Part shown: piece after piece, positions 11,515-21,975 of the stretch | Layout: each line of letters starts with the position of its first letter | Position numbering within the stretch: position 1 is the stretch's first letter | Assembly (NCBI RefSeq): GCF_042100115.1 | Contig: NC_091274.1 | Span: 62,001 to 126,000, forward strand | DNA length: 64,000 nt | Origin: Alternaria dauci | Lineage: Eukaryota > Ascomycota > Dothideomycetes > Pleosporales > Pleosporaceae | Reading direction: 5' to 3' | Notes under the pieces: generated by a model | What the model saw: the letters and a program-made list of their open reading frames with translations, nothing else | Databases searched by the model: none | Told to the model about the DNA's origin: nothing | Program-made: the position numbers and the translations under genes

Positions 11515-13220
11515 GCTTGTGGTCTGATATGAGATCTAGGCGTATAGCGTTACCTTTCGTTGCGGGGAAACACTGAGCTTGATCAGTAGCGGACGAGGCT
11601 CGCGCAACACGCAGCATTTTCTTAAAAGGCGGCACGAATCGCAAACCGCAAGTCAGAAGCTGATTTTCGGGATAACGCTATACGGCGGTGGGAAGTTCTC
11701 GCTGATCATGACCAGATGCGGTACCGGTCTGGTTGTTGTGCCAAGGCGCGAGGTAGAATCCGGCGGTATAACAGTTCGATAGCCAATGCGCCGTTTGTTA
11801 CGATCAACCAATCCAATGTAGGAAGTATATGCATGGAAAGGAAAGGCTTGCATCTTTGCTATTTTCTGAACGGTAGCGAGTTCAAATTCGCCGCAGTGCA
11901 GCAGCTGGATTGCTCTCACGGGTTCGTCAGAGATGTCCAGCAGTCCTTGATGCTATGTTCTGAAGCATCGTAAACGACTGTATGATTGCCTATCTAATTC
12001 TGGTCGTTAGTGAGTCCGCCATGCTTACTGCTCGACATAATCTCAACTCCCTTGTGGATGTATCGCACACTTTGTGCCTCGTCTATGATAGCCTTGTTCA
12101 TCAGGGTGAGGATAGGTCCAGAGCTGCCCTCCGTCTGATTAACAGGCCTTGTGGCGTCCGAACGAAGAGTAAATACAGAGGTGAGAGAATGAAGACGATA
12201 GGACAGATGCGCGTTGAGATTGGCGATAGGCTGTCTTACGCCAAGAGACTTGTGTCGCTCCTGGCCTAGGGTTGTAGGTAGTTGAGACTGAGTGCTGACA
12301 AGATCGACACCCTGAATCTTTCGAGATCTGTTTGCAACATCTGTACATCGTTGTCGAGAAGGTTCTGTATCACAATAGTTGCCGAACTTGGAGATGTTTC
12401 TTGCATTGTAGCGATTGCTGTGGATCCAACGGTGTCGTTTCGTGGTTCGTTCTGCGATTCGCCAACCCTGCGATCGGTGAAAGTTTTCCAGGCGTCCTGC
12501 GATGTGTGGGTAAGCGTTGAATCGTTTGGCCATGTAGCTCAGCCTCCATGCACCTCCATCTTCCAATGGCATTCTGGCTGATATGACGGGAAGATGATGA
12601 GAATCATCTGGGGACGTGCACAGATCTTTCTAACACTTGCATGGTTCGCACACTGTCAGCAAAGCGGACAAGGTTGGAGATGGAGGGCATGGCAGAGTGC
12701 GAGATTAGGGTTCCATGTTCCAAGGCGTCAGAAGGAGATTGAAGAGGCCGTGTCACCCCGCGTCACACGTGACATTTTCACTTTCGACTCGACAGTTGCT
12801 TGGCTCGCGCGCGCAGACGTTGGAATCTTCAAGAAATGACTCTGCATACATGAACAACCAAGCGTAGTGGTCATCGCGCGATCAGTGTGTGGTGTTGAAG
12901 TTCAGGTGTGGTGCCGGCAGCTGTCGTTGTTCCGCCAACGCCGTGTTTGGGTAGCGCGCGGCAGTCTTTCCGAATTCCGACCGCGCAGCCTCGACGAGCT
13001 GCATCTCCGTACCGTGTAAAGAATTACCACGAAACGCACCGCCACGCATTGATACGACCGATACGCCTCTCTGGATTGTATATAGTTCTCAATTCTTCAC
13101 GAAACGACGTCATTGGCTCAAACGTCCTGCTTCATCCATCGCTCGTACACCGCCCAGCACGATTCTCCCATCCCGACCACACACATGCGATAGCCGCCGT
13201 CACACCATCTCCTCAGCGAA
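11515..13220. other. Intergenic region with one possible coding remnant
   Basis: About 1.7 kb. The only suggestive part is a minus-strand frame near 12266-12535 (listed separately). The right end contains the promoter of the DUF3405 gene. Confidence 0.4.
12266..12535 (-). other. Possible exon or gene remnant, product unknown
   Basis: A minus-strand frame of about 88 codons ending at TAG 12266-12268 looks protein-like: it contains HTSQDAWKTFTDRRVGE, then TAIATMQETSPSS, then LLDNDVQMLQTDLERF, a likely amphipathic helix. It has no start codon of its own. Nearby intron-like ends (a GTAAGA donor and a CCCTAG acceptor) suggest it may be an inner exon of a gene spanning about 11994-12720, but I could not build one clean model. 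A different minus frame across 11994-12572 is open for 192 codons but looks less natural in composition. Confidence 0.3.
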
Positions 13221-15692
13221 ATGCTCGGCTTCCGACCACTATCCGTGGGCAAGCGGAAACCAAAGTCGTACAACCAGGCGCCGACCGCCGACCGCGATGT
13301 CGAAGACGGCGACGTAAACGAAAAAGGCTATGCCAGCGACGACTACGAGGCCTACATGTCGTCCGGCACACCAAGCCCATCCTCATCCCGCCACTCCTCA
13401 GGCGCATACGACACGAACCCCAACAACATCGAATCGAGACCCCTCCGCCGATCCTCAAAGTCCCACCGGAGAGCGCCTTCGAAAGCGACGGTGAGCGCAT
13501 ACAGCTACCGGAATCCACGGGCATGCACACGCTACTTTGGGCTGGCGGTGGCGAGCACGCTGCTATTCTTTGTGTACTTTTTGTTCAGCAGCAGTTGGGC
13601 GTCGATCCGGAATGCCGAGCTGGGGCTGAATAAGCCGCCGCCGCCGCCCAACGTGTGGGAGAGCTTTCCCTTTTTGAAGCGATATCACGGCGGCATACGT
13701 TCGCTGGTGAGCCGGGAGAAGAACGTGCCAGAGTACCCGACCAAGCAGGACATTGACCCGGAGCTGCCCGCCAGTGAGCCCAAGGACGATGTCAAGGAGC
13801 GGAGATCGCAGGGCGCACACATTCCCGATTCGATACCGTTCGACCCGTACCCGGACTACAGCGGCATCAACTACGTCGACAAGTACGGACCCGTCGAGAC
13901 GTGCTATTTGGACGCGAACGATACCATCAAGGTTCCGGGGTTGAGGGCATACAAAGGCGTACCGCAGGGCATGCCGGATAACGTTATCGGCAGCTATGAG
14001 ACGTTGGGCTTGAGGAACGACGTCTGCTTTGAGCGTTTCGGGCGGCTCGGTCCGTACGGGCTAGGCTACAGCAAGCGGCGCGGCGGGACCGGCGCGGGCA
14101 TGGAAGGCGATCGCGAGGGCATCGAGGATGTTTGGAAAGTCGATGCCGAGGTTGACTTCCGTGAGGTCAACTGGACGGAGGCGCTCGGCAGGTGCTTGGA
14201 GAAGAACAAGGGCCGCTTCGAGAAACAGCCCAAGACGAAGACAGACGCATTCAAGATGCAGAAGCGCGACACGGCGGCAACCGATGCGGAAGCCTCATCC
14301 AACGGCTCGGCTCAGGTACTACCAAAGGCCGCCCACAATACGCTACTCCCACGGACCGCCGTCCTCATCCGGACATGGTGGGACTACGAGTACGACGACG
14401 AAGACATCATGTACCTCCGCGCCCTCATCTCCGAGCTCAGCCTTGCTTCCGGCGGCGAGTACGAAGTCCACTTTCTCATCCACGTCAAGGACGACAACAA
14501 GCAGATCTGGGCCGACGAAGACGTCTACGCCGAGGTCCTCAAGAACGCGCTGCCCGCAGAGTTCGCCGGCATGGGCACGCTGTGGTCAGAACGCCAGATG
14601 GGCTTGATCTACGGCGGCGTGGAAGAGTCAAATTACCGCGGACTGCCAGTCCACGGCGCATACCGCTCCACATTCATGCCGGTTACGTACTTTGCGCACC
14701 AACACCCCGAATTCGACTTCTTTTGGCACTGGGAGATGGACGTACGGTACACGGGCCATTACTACCACCTCTTCGAACAGGTATCCAAGTGGACCACCGC
14801 GCAGCCCCGCAAAGGCCTCTGGGAACGCAACGCGCGTTTCTACGTCCCCTCTGTCCACGACTCCTGGGAAGACTTTAAACAAATGGTCCGCGTGCAGACG
14901 GAACACGGCACCAACAGCCAGGCCAACAGATGGTCTTCCCACCTCCCGCCCAACCCACACGTCCCCGGCCCAGAAATGCAGAAACCAGAGAAGCACATCT
15001 GGGGCCCTGAGCCGCCGCAAGACTACCCAGACATTGAGATTGATGAAGCCATCAAGCCCAACACCACCCTCGCAGAAGACAAGTACGAGTGGGGCGTCGG
15101 CGAACCCGCGGACCTCATCGTCTTCAACCCGCTCTTCGACCCAGACCAAACGAACTGGATCCTCGCGGACGATGTAACAGGTTACGACAAGAAGAACGGG
15201 CTCCCGCCGCGTCGCACCGCTATCAACACCTCGGGCCGCCTCTCGCGTCGCCTACTGGAAACTATGCACCGCGAGCAATCACACTTCCGACACACCATGT
15301 TCAGCGAAATGTGGCCTGCGTCGTGCGCGCTACACCACGGTCTCAAAGCCGTATACGCGCCGCACCCAGTCTTCATTGACAGGAAGTGGCCGACGCAATA
15401 TCTCGCTGCTATCTTCAACAATGGGCGCAACGGCGCGAGCGGCGGAGCGCGCATGTCTGTTTTTTCGGACGAGAGACAGCATAATTTTCTGGGGACGACG
15501 TGGTACTACCACGCGGGTTTTGCGCCGAATCTCTGGAAGAGGTGGTTGGGGTACAAGGTTGATAATGATGGCGGGGAGGAGTACGAGGTGCAGGGTGAGG
15601 GGAGGATGTGTTTGCCGGGCGTGCTGTTGCATCCGGTTAAGCAGGTGGATCTGGTGCAGGAGAAGGAGCCTATTGAGGAGAAGGTTGAGTGA
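13221..15692 (+). CDS. DUF3405 family type II membrane protein
   Basis: Uninterrupted 823-residue frame. Residues 1-104 are cytoplasmic-type, basic and serine-rich. A single membrane helix (about 105-126) is followed by a Pro-rich stem and a large lumenal domain. The C-terminal two thirds match the fungal DUF3405 family: TWWDYEYDDEDIMYLRALI, then FWHWEMDVRYTGHYY, then KGLWERNARFYVPS. The layout resembles Golgi glycosyltransferases, and the WEMDVR stretch carries acidic residues where such enzymes bind metal, but the family is functionally uncharacterised and this is inference. Length is normal for the family. The start ATG is the first in frame and precedes the basic N-terminal tail. Confidence 0.85.
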   Translation: MLGFRPLSVGKRKPKSYNQAPTADRDVEDGDVNEKGYASDDYEAYMSSGTPSPSSSRHSSGAYDTNPNNIESRPLRRSSKSHRRAPSKATVSAYSYRNPRACTRYFGLAVASTLLFFVYFLFSSSWASIRNAELGLNKPPPPPNVWESFPFLKRYHGGIRSLVSREKNVPEYPTKQDIDPELPASEPKDDVKERRSQGAHIPDSIPFDPYPDYSGINYVDKYGPVETCYLDANDTIKVPGLRAYKGVPQGMPDNVIGSYETLGLRNDVCFERFGRLGPYGLGYSKRRGGTGAGMEGDREGIEDVWKVDAEVDFREVNWTEALGRCLEKNKGRFEKQPKTKTDAFKMQKRDTAATDAEASSNGSAQVLPKAAHNTLLPRTAVLIRTWWDYEYDDEDIMYLRALISELSLASGGEYEVHFLIHVKDDNKQIWADEDVYAEVLKNALPAEFAGMGTLWSERQMGLIYGGVEESNYRGLPVHGAYRSTFMPVTYFAHQHPEFDFFWHWEMDVRYTGHYYHLFEQVSKWTTAQPRKGLWERNARFYVPSVHDSWEDFKQMVRVQTEHGTNSQANRWSSHLPPNPHVPGPEMQKPEKHIWGPEPPQDYPDIEIDEAIKPNTTLAEDKYEWGVGEPADLIVFNPLFDPDQTNWILADDVTGYDKKNGLPPRRTAINTSGRLSRRLLETMHREQSHFRHTMFSEMWPASCALHHGLKAVYAPHPVFIDRKWPTQYLAAIFNNGRNGASGGARMSVFSDERQHNFLGTTWYYHAGFAPNLWKRWLGYKVDNDGGEEYEVQGEGRMCLPGVLLHPVKQVDLVQEKEPIEEKVE

Positions 15693-15915
15693 CGATAGAG
15701 AGGTGTGTGGTAACGCGGCGTTGATATTCATTGTAAAAGGCGTCTGGGGTTTTGTCAGGACGCTGCTTGGTAGCGGTTGATTCATTTGTTGTATATGATT
15801 GAAGATGACTTCTGGCAGGAATGCTGGATATGAGTATATGAACAACGAAATGTGTTTTGTTATATGGCCTTGCTTTTGTACTTGTATCAAGACCCTGATG
15901 TCTCTCACTCCTCAC

Positions 15916-17238
15916 TCAATAGCTCCTCGGCAAGCTCAACACCTTCTCGCCAATATAATTCAGAATCATCTCCCGACTCACAGGCGCTATCCTCGGCACA
16001 AAGCACTCACGCAGGTACCGCTCCACATCATACTCCTGCGCATACCCCATACCGCCATGCGCCAGCACCGCCCTCTCACACGCCGTAAACGCCGCTTCAG
16101 CAGCAAGGTACTTGGCCGTATTGGCGGCTACACCAATCGCATCTTGGCGTATCGACTCATCCGTCTTGCTCGCATCATACAACCGCGCTGCATGGTACGT
16201 AGCCAGTTTCGCGGCTTCGAGCTGCATGTACACGTCGGCGAGGGGATGCGCAATTCCCTGATTCATACCAATCGGCCGCTGAAAAACATGTCGTTCACGC
16301 GCGTACGTAGCAGCGCGCGTCAGCGCCGCGTAACCCAGACCCAGTGCTTCGCCGGCTAACAAGCACCGCTCTGCATTCATACCGTGTAGTATAATGCTGA
16401 AGCCCCCGCCCTCTTTCCCGACAAGACAGTCGGCGGGGATATGATAGTTATCGAAAAACACTTCATTCGCGTCGACGGCGCAACCGCCCATCTTCTTGAT
16501 ACGCGTCATGTCCAGACCGGGCGCGCTGCGATCAAGCGGTATACAAAACAAGCTCAGCGCTCGACTCGGTTTCTCAGCTTCGTCGCGCGGCGTTGTGCGC
16601 GCAAGCAGAATCATTCTCTGCGCAACCTGCGCACACGTAATCCAAATCTTTTGCCCCGTGATCTTATAACCACGCCCATCCGCGTCTTTCCGCGCCACGG
16701 TACTCAATCTCAGTGTATCAAGTCCTGAATCTGGTTCCGTAACCCCAAAACACATTCTCCACTCCCCAGACACAATCCTCGGTATCGTGTCCCGCAACTG
16801 CTCTTCACTGCCATATTTCGCGAGCGGCTGGGTTGCATACACATTCGCATGAATCGCCTGCGCGCCCGCGATGCCAGCGCCAGATTCAGAAATCGTTTGC
16901 AGCATCATTGTTGCTTCGGAAATGCCTAGTCCGGAACCGCCATAGGTTTCTGGCAGGGCGATGCCGAGCCAGCCGTCTTTTGCTAGCGCGGCGTGAAAGT
17001 CGGAGGGGTCGGTGCTGGTGGCGTCGCGGTCGCGCCAGTAGCTGTTTGGGAAGTGGGAACAGAGTGCGGTTATGGCGTCGCGGACTTGGAGTTGCGTGGA
17101 CGTGAAGCCGGTTGTTTCCATGAGGCGGTGGTGTGGTGTGGTGCTGAATTGGCATCTTTGGGGACGCGGGTGGAGAAGTGAGGCATTAGGGGGTAGCTTT
17201 GGTGTGCGCAAGATGCACTTTTTTGCTGTAGATAGCAT
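15916..17238 (-). CDS. Acyl-CoA dehydrogenase family protein, probably mitochondrial
   Basis: A single-exon gene of 440 residues. Residues 1-38 are Arg/Ser/Pro-rich without acids and end near RRCQFSTT-like sequence, fitting a mitochondrial presequence. The middle has the FAD-binding ACAD signature CFGVTEPDSGLDTLRLS, and the C-terminal helical domain has the second signature HGGMGYAQEYDVERYLRE. A Glu in the PVSREMILNYIGEKVL tail is at a place where some ACADs have their base. The family removes two hydrogens from acyl-CoAs, passing electrons to ETF, in fatty-acid or branched-chain amino-acid breakdown; substrate length cannot be read here. It converges with the DUF3405 gene (223 bases between stops). 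Confidence 0.9.
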   Translation of the reverse strand: MLSTAKKCILRTPKLPPNASLLHPRPQRCQFSTTPHHRLMETTGFTSTQLQVRDAITALCSHFPNSYWRDRDATSTDPSDFHAALAKDGWLGIALPETYGGSGLGISEATMMLQTISESGAGIAGAQAIHANVYATQPLAKYGSEEQLRDTIPRIVSGEWRMCFGVTEPDSGLDTLRLSTVARKDADGRGYKITGQKIWITCAQVAQRMILLARTTPRDEAEKPSRALSLFCIPLDRSAPGLDMTRIKKMGGCAVDANEVFFDNYHIPADCLVGKEGGGFSIILHGMNAERCLLAGEALGLGYAALTRAATYARERHVFQRPIGMNQGIAHPLADVYMQLEAAKLATYHAARLYDASKTDESIRQDAIGVAANTAKYLAAEAAFTACERAVLAHGGMGYAQEYDVERYLRECFVPRIAPVSREMILNYIGEKVLSLPRSY

Positions 17239-17624
17239 TGTTCTGGGTATGGGTTACGTTGGTGCTGTTGTTGAGCCCATCAGATATTGCATGACGTTGT
17301 TGGCCAGACGTTGTGTAGCCGACTTGGTAATTGCCGGTTAAGTGGGGTCAGGGTCTTAAAGCCGAGGTGAACTTCATAGTATGCTGCGGTTCTCCAAGCT
17401 CCAACGCTCGGGCTCTTATTTCTGCGTCCTCAACACTAAATCAAGGTAACGAATCTCGTATTTGAGCTACGGTCTCGCCAAGAATACGTTTTGAGTATGA
17501 TAAACCCTTAAACTCCGCGTGACCCACAGACTTCGCATCGTACTCGTCCTAGACAAGTACACAAGAATAGAGGTCGATTGATACCACTCCAAGTTTGATC
17601 CGTACATGCCATCGCTGCACTCAC
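17239..17624. other. Short intergenic region
   Basis: About 390 bases between the start of the acyl-CoA dehydrogenase gene and the 3' end of the F-box-like gene. No feature recognised. Confidence 0.4.
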
Positions 17625-19398
17625 CTACTCCTCTTCAAACAGCAAGTCTTCCTCAAGCGAAGGAAGACTATACCACTCCATTTTGCCACGCACGTCCCAC
17701 TTTTGGCCACGCAGTTGGCTACTGTGCTTGTTTCGTCTGAGTTGTAGTTCCGTATAGAACATCCAAGGATCGGCACGATCTCCATATGTTGTTCGGGAAA
17801 TACGGAGTGTAAGCCACTGCAACGCATCACCATGCGACTTGGAAAGAATTTCAGCAATTTCGATTCCAGCAGCCACAGAACGGTCCTTGTCAAGTGGTGG
17901 AGTCGATGCAGATCCCACCCCTCCACGTATGAGTTCGTCGCTGTAGTCTGATGCCGTGCCAGGGATGTGTAGGTAAAGATCGAGTTTTGTGAGCCTCATG
18001 CTCGACAGAACTTCAAGATGTTTGGCATCGATCTAGAAAGTAGTCAGCGCATCTATGCTCTCGATTGAGTAGCTAAAACTTGCATTGGTATAGCAGGGTG
18101 CGTCCCATCCAAGTCGCTCGAGTTTGGAGAAAGTAGACGCAATCCTCTCCAGTAGGCTCAATTCCATGTACTTCGGACTCCAGTTTTGAGCGCCTGTCGG
18201 CTCAAGGATCAATGTCTTTAGTGTGTCCCTATGCTTCTCGATAGCGGGCCAAAGATCATCAATGTAACCCTGCACATGAGACACATCGAGATGCTCTAGC
18301 GCCTCAAGTGACTCAATGAATATCTTTGCCGGCTCTATTGTATCCTCCCATCCTGCCATTCCAAAGCTCAGCGTCTTGAGCGTCGGACAAAGTCCCGCAA
18401 AGCACTCGAAGAAAGTCATAGGGTTGTCGATCCCGAAGTCGAGTTTGCGCAGCTTAGAACAGTCGATAGAATCACGAAACTGGCGACAATGATCGTCATC
18501 CCATAGGTAGGTTGACTCTCCAAAGTCTCGTAAATCTTCGATAGTCAGCTCTTCAAGTTGAAGCAAACGTCAACCGGACGCGAAATCGAGGCGCGGTAAC
18601 TTTTCTGATTCTGCATCAGGCACCATCTTCGCCTCATGGTGTCCATGAAAGTCCGGTCTGGTCTGCAGCCGAAGAAATCTTACGTTGCCGCTGGCTGCCA
18701 ACGCCTGAGAGAGCCGGGGCCAGTCAGACCGGCAGGGCAAATCAGAACGGTAGCCCTGGGTGTGTACCACGTACGTAAGCCCGACAAGGAGAGGAGACGA
18801 CAGGAGTCTCATGTCCATCTGGCGATGAGCAATATTCTTTGTGTTTTGGCGGTCCAAGGTAACAACACATAGCTCGAGCTGCGGCCAGGTCGCGTGGACC
18901 ATGTCGTACACTGCACGAGACATGTGTGCGGAAGTCTCCCAACTGTGCCAGTCAGCTCCATAATCATCAGCCCAGACGAGAAACGTACTGCAGCGATTGA
19001 AGATCTCCATACTGCGCAACTTTGTTGAGCATCATGACCAAGTCATCTGAAGGCACATCGTTCCTGATGGTGATGCTGCGAACGTGCTTCGCAAGATCCC
19101 CGTGTTCATCTTTACGGAAGTTCTCCACAAGCGCCTGGTATCTCCTTTCTTCCTCGCTCTTCTTCAGTCCCCTAGTCAGAGTGACATTTCTGTACATGAA
19201 TGGCAACGCTGCATCGCGCAATGCGACTGATGAGTGTGCCACGTTAAGCACGTCCGTGGGAGATGTTTCGGCGATTTCAGTTATGATGAGGTGGTGAATG
19301 TCTTCAGGAATGACATGTAGATTGATCGTCTGACCCGCAATGCCATCTGATAAAGCTGAACGGGTGGTTCTAGCGACGCAAGTACTGGGTGTGAGCAT
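17625..19398 (-). pseudogene. F-box/leucine-rich-repeat-like gene with an in-frame stop
   Basis: Three exons: 19398-18989, 18942-18084 and 18032-17625. The first intron (GTACGT..CACAG, with a CTGAC branch) yields the coherent joint LQSL|HWETSAHMSRAVYD. The N-terminal part (IPEDIHHLIITEIAE) is F-box-like and the rest has LRR-type lines such as LKTLSFGMAGW and LEHLDVSH. TGA at 18570-18572 is codon 261 of about 559, and the frame continues sensibly through it (DFASG, stop, RLLQLEELTIED). The second intron is read as GC..AG (18083-18033, GCAAGT donor, CTGAC branch, CTAG end); it removes a TAG. So one stop is explained by splicing and one is not. A substrate-receptor role in SCF ubiquitin ligases is known for F-box proteins; whether this copy still works is doubtful. 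Confidence 0.65.
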
Positions 19399-21029
19399 GG
19401 TGTCTGTAATTCAACTGGAGTAGAAAGGTGTGATGAGAGTGATGTTGTGATGTTTAGTATGACCACGAATGGGATGCGCATTTATAAATTCAACCGTTCC
19501 AGGCAGCGATGAAAGTCAGGCGCAGTACGACGCGGTGCCGACATGGGTCGAATACCCAGACCGGGAAGCGCCCGCCATACGATGTCCGTCAGCTACCACG
19601 GAAGAAATCTCGTCATGAATATTGCTATGCCTCTGTAGTCTCCTCAAGCTGTTTGACTGATTCTTCCACGGGGCTTTTCGAGCCAGCACTATGGTGAAGA
19701 TGGCAAATCCAGTTGCAAACCCCGGATCCAACAGTGGTATACATTTTTGACGAAGTCTAATACGATTTTTCGAGCCGAAGGCTCTTTTTTCCACGAAATG
19801 GGCAACGAGAGTGAGTGCAGATCCCCGCGATCGCGAGGTGCGAGAGGCTTGGAACAAGAATTTTTCGGCCCGATCAGGGCCGAGTGGTATACATCAAGGC
19901 GTACTGTAGTTCCAAGTTCCATTGCGAACCAGGGGCAAGAGTCAGTCTCAGGCTGCATCCGCTAGGTCCGTTCGGGCGATTGGAGCTTCACCGCCACGGC
20001 TGCGCCACAATCTCTGCATTATTCGGTCAGAAGTCGATTATCGAGCACATAGAGGTGCTGGACGGCGGTACGAATGATAGCGAGGCGTCCACATAGCCGC
20101 ACAAAGTGCCGTGGTATCCGCTAGGTCTGATGCAGCGGTCGAGGTCGTGCAAAGCGGCAGGCGTCGTCACGTTTGGTGGGGGAGGCGTCTAGCGCGTTCT
20201 GGCACTAGCGTGTTCTTGTCCTAAGGCATCCCCACCTCCTCGAGCCACTGCATCATTCCTCCATCTCCACGAGTTACTCCGTCCGCACCCGACAACGCTC
20301 CTTATTGTTTGCAGCTTGTCGGTAGACCTTGACCCTGTCTCTGGTATTCGTGTCGCTGACTCTAACCGATATCCCCTCAGAGGGATGCAGCCGGAAGAAG
20401 AACATGACTGCCAAAGCAACGGGCTCAACCGCATCACGGGCAATGCATCGAGTCTGGACGATGAACACGATGATCAGGCCAGAAGGCTTAACCTACCAGT
20501 CGCTATTGCATCTCAACTGGCAGACCATCCACGATACCATCCCTGTCGGCGCCATTACTCGTTAGATCTCTGGGTCCTTGTATGTTTACGTTTTCACGCA
20601 GCCTTGAGTCCACCAGATTGCCAGCAGCACAGTTCGCTGGTGCGATGCGCGATCTTCGCCGCGCAAGTCCATCGGCACAAGTCCATGTGTCATATTGGCG
20701 GCGCGAGCAATTCATCCAAGAACTGCGTTTTCACCTTTCGTCGCAGCCACGAGGCACTGCCGTAAGTGGCTAACTTCACGGCAAACCAGGCTGTCTTACA
20801 ACGAATATCCGATTAACGCAGCAGAAAAGCGGACTTCCTAACTGGACCCAAGACACTGATCGGCGAGGCCCAATCCAAGATAGACGGCAAGGGTACTATC
20901 CGGTACAAGACACTCGCTAGCCGAGAAGCACATCAGGAATATAGGCTCAGACTACTATATCGCACGCTCTTGTCGACACAGTTCTTGCAGAGATCGATGT
21001 AGACATTCAACACTCATATCACTATGTGC
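19399..21029. other. Intergenic region without recognised gene
   Basis: About 1.6 kb left of the MITE. Several overlapping frames between 20274 and 20773 read moderately well but have no domain, no consistent splicing and no signal, so none is called. Confidence 0.4.
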
Positions 21030-21037
21030 ATGCTAGT

Positions 21038-21894
21038 TATGCTGGTAAATGGGTCTCCACATCGGGATCTTAGAATCTGCAATATCTCTACGAGTTCTAA
21101 CTCGATCTAATCAGCTAATAGCTTATTTTATAGCTAGAATTAAGATCTATATTTTATGTATAGAATATATCTAGCTAGCTACTCTAGCTAGCTTAATATC
21201 TTAGATCGGAGCTTAATGTGGAGACCTAACTCTTAGCAACGTAGGTTAGCTAATAACTTTCTATCTATAAGACTTGGAGCAAGATTTTCTATATATAAAA
21301 CATAGATATAGATTCTAGCTTTGAAATAATCTATTAACTGTTTAGATTAGATTAAGATTCGTAGAGATATCGCGGAAAATGAGTTCCCGATGTGGAGACC
21401 CATGTTATAAGGTAACAAGGAGTCATTTCCTATTATATAGGTCGTATAAAGGAAGACTATTAGGTAGATATAATAGAAGGATATAAATCTAGGGCGGGGC
21501 CTAGATTACGTACTAGGAATAGTATCCTACTAAGACCTAGCCTCTAAGAGGCTAGTAAAGATTAGGAGGCTATAACCCTCCTAGGCCTCCCTCTTAGAAG
21601 AGAGGGTAAGGAGGATAATTATAAATTTTAATAGGTATAAGAATATATTAGATCTTATTATTATACTTATTATAGTTAACTTAAATAGTTTATCTCTTAT
21701 ATAGATTATTAATTAGTTATTCTATTATTTATAGAATTAGTATTATTATCCTTTAGTTATAATAATAACTCTTTTCTACCTAATTATTCTATACGCTACC
21801 TTATAGACTACTACTTTAGTCTACCTTACCTTAGTACGGACCGAGCTTAGAGAAGTATAGCCTAATCCTGTGTAACAACCCATTTACCAGCGTA
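21038..21894. mobile_element. hAT-type MITE, copy 1, interrupted by a solo LTR
   Basis: Ends are inverted: TATGCTGGTAAATGGGT on the left and ACCCATTTACCAGCGTA on the right. The flanking direct repeat ATGCTAGT (21030-21037 and 21895-21902) is an exact 8-base target-site duplication, typical of hAT elements. Without the LTR at 21403-21877 and its 5-base duplication, the element is 377 bases, matching the uninterrupted copy at 47589-47964 in size, ends and inner sequence (CTGCAATATCTCTACGAG against CCGCAATATCTCTATGAG). It has no coding capacity, so it is non-autonomous. It ends 82 bases before the polygalacturonase stop codon. Confidence 0.85.
21403..21877. mobile_element. Solo LTR nested in the MITE
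   Basis: A 475-base block beginning TGTTATAAGG and ending TGTAACA, with the TG..CA ends of an LTR. It is flanked by an exact 5-base duplication ACCCA (21398-21402 and 21878-21882), as left by LTR-retrotransposon integrase. Removing the block and one ACCCA restores a continuous MITE right end like that of copy 2. The sequence is AT-rich, with a hairpin near 21590-21608, suggesting mutation decay. No internal retrotransposon sequence remains, so it is read as a solo LTR produced by recombination. Confidence 0.8.
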
Positions 21895-21975
21895 ATGCTA
21901 GTTGAAAAAGGTTGATCTAAGTGATCTTCTAAAATTCGACGCATCGAAAAAATGCTCTCTATTGCTACGCTCCAC

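Noticed and set aside
14128..15380. Long Arg/Ser/Pro-rich frames across the DUF3405 gene on both strands
   Set aside because: Typical shadow frames in GC-rich coding DNA; the 823-residue frame explains the region.
20274..20773. Several overlapping plus-strand frames with moderate length
   Set aside because: They conflict with each other, have no start context, splicing or recognised motif.
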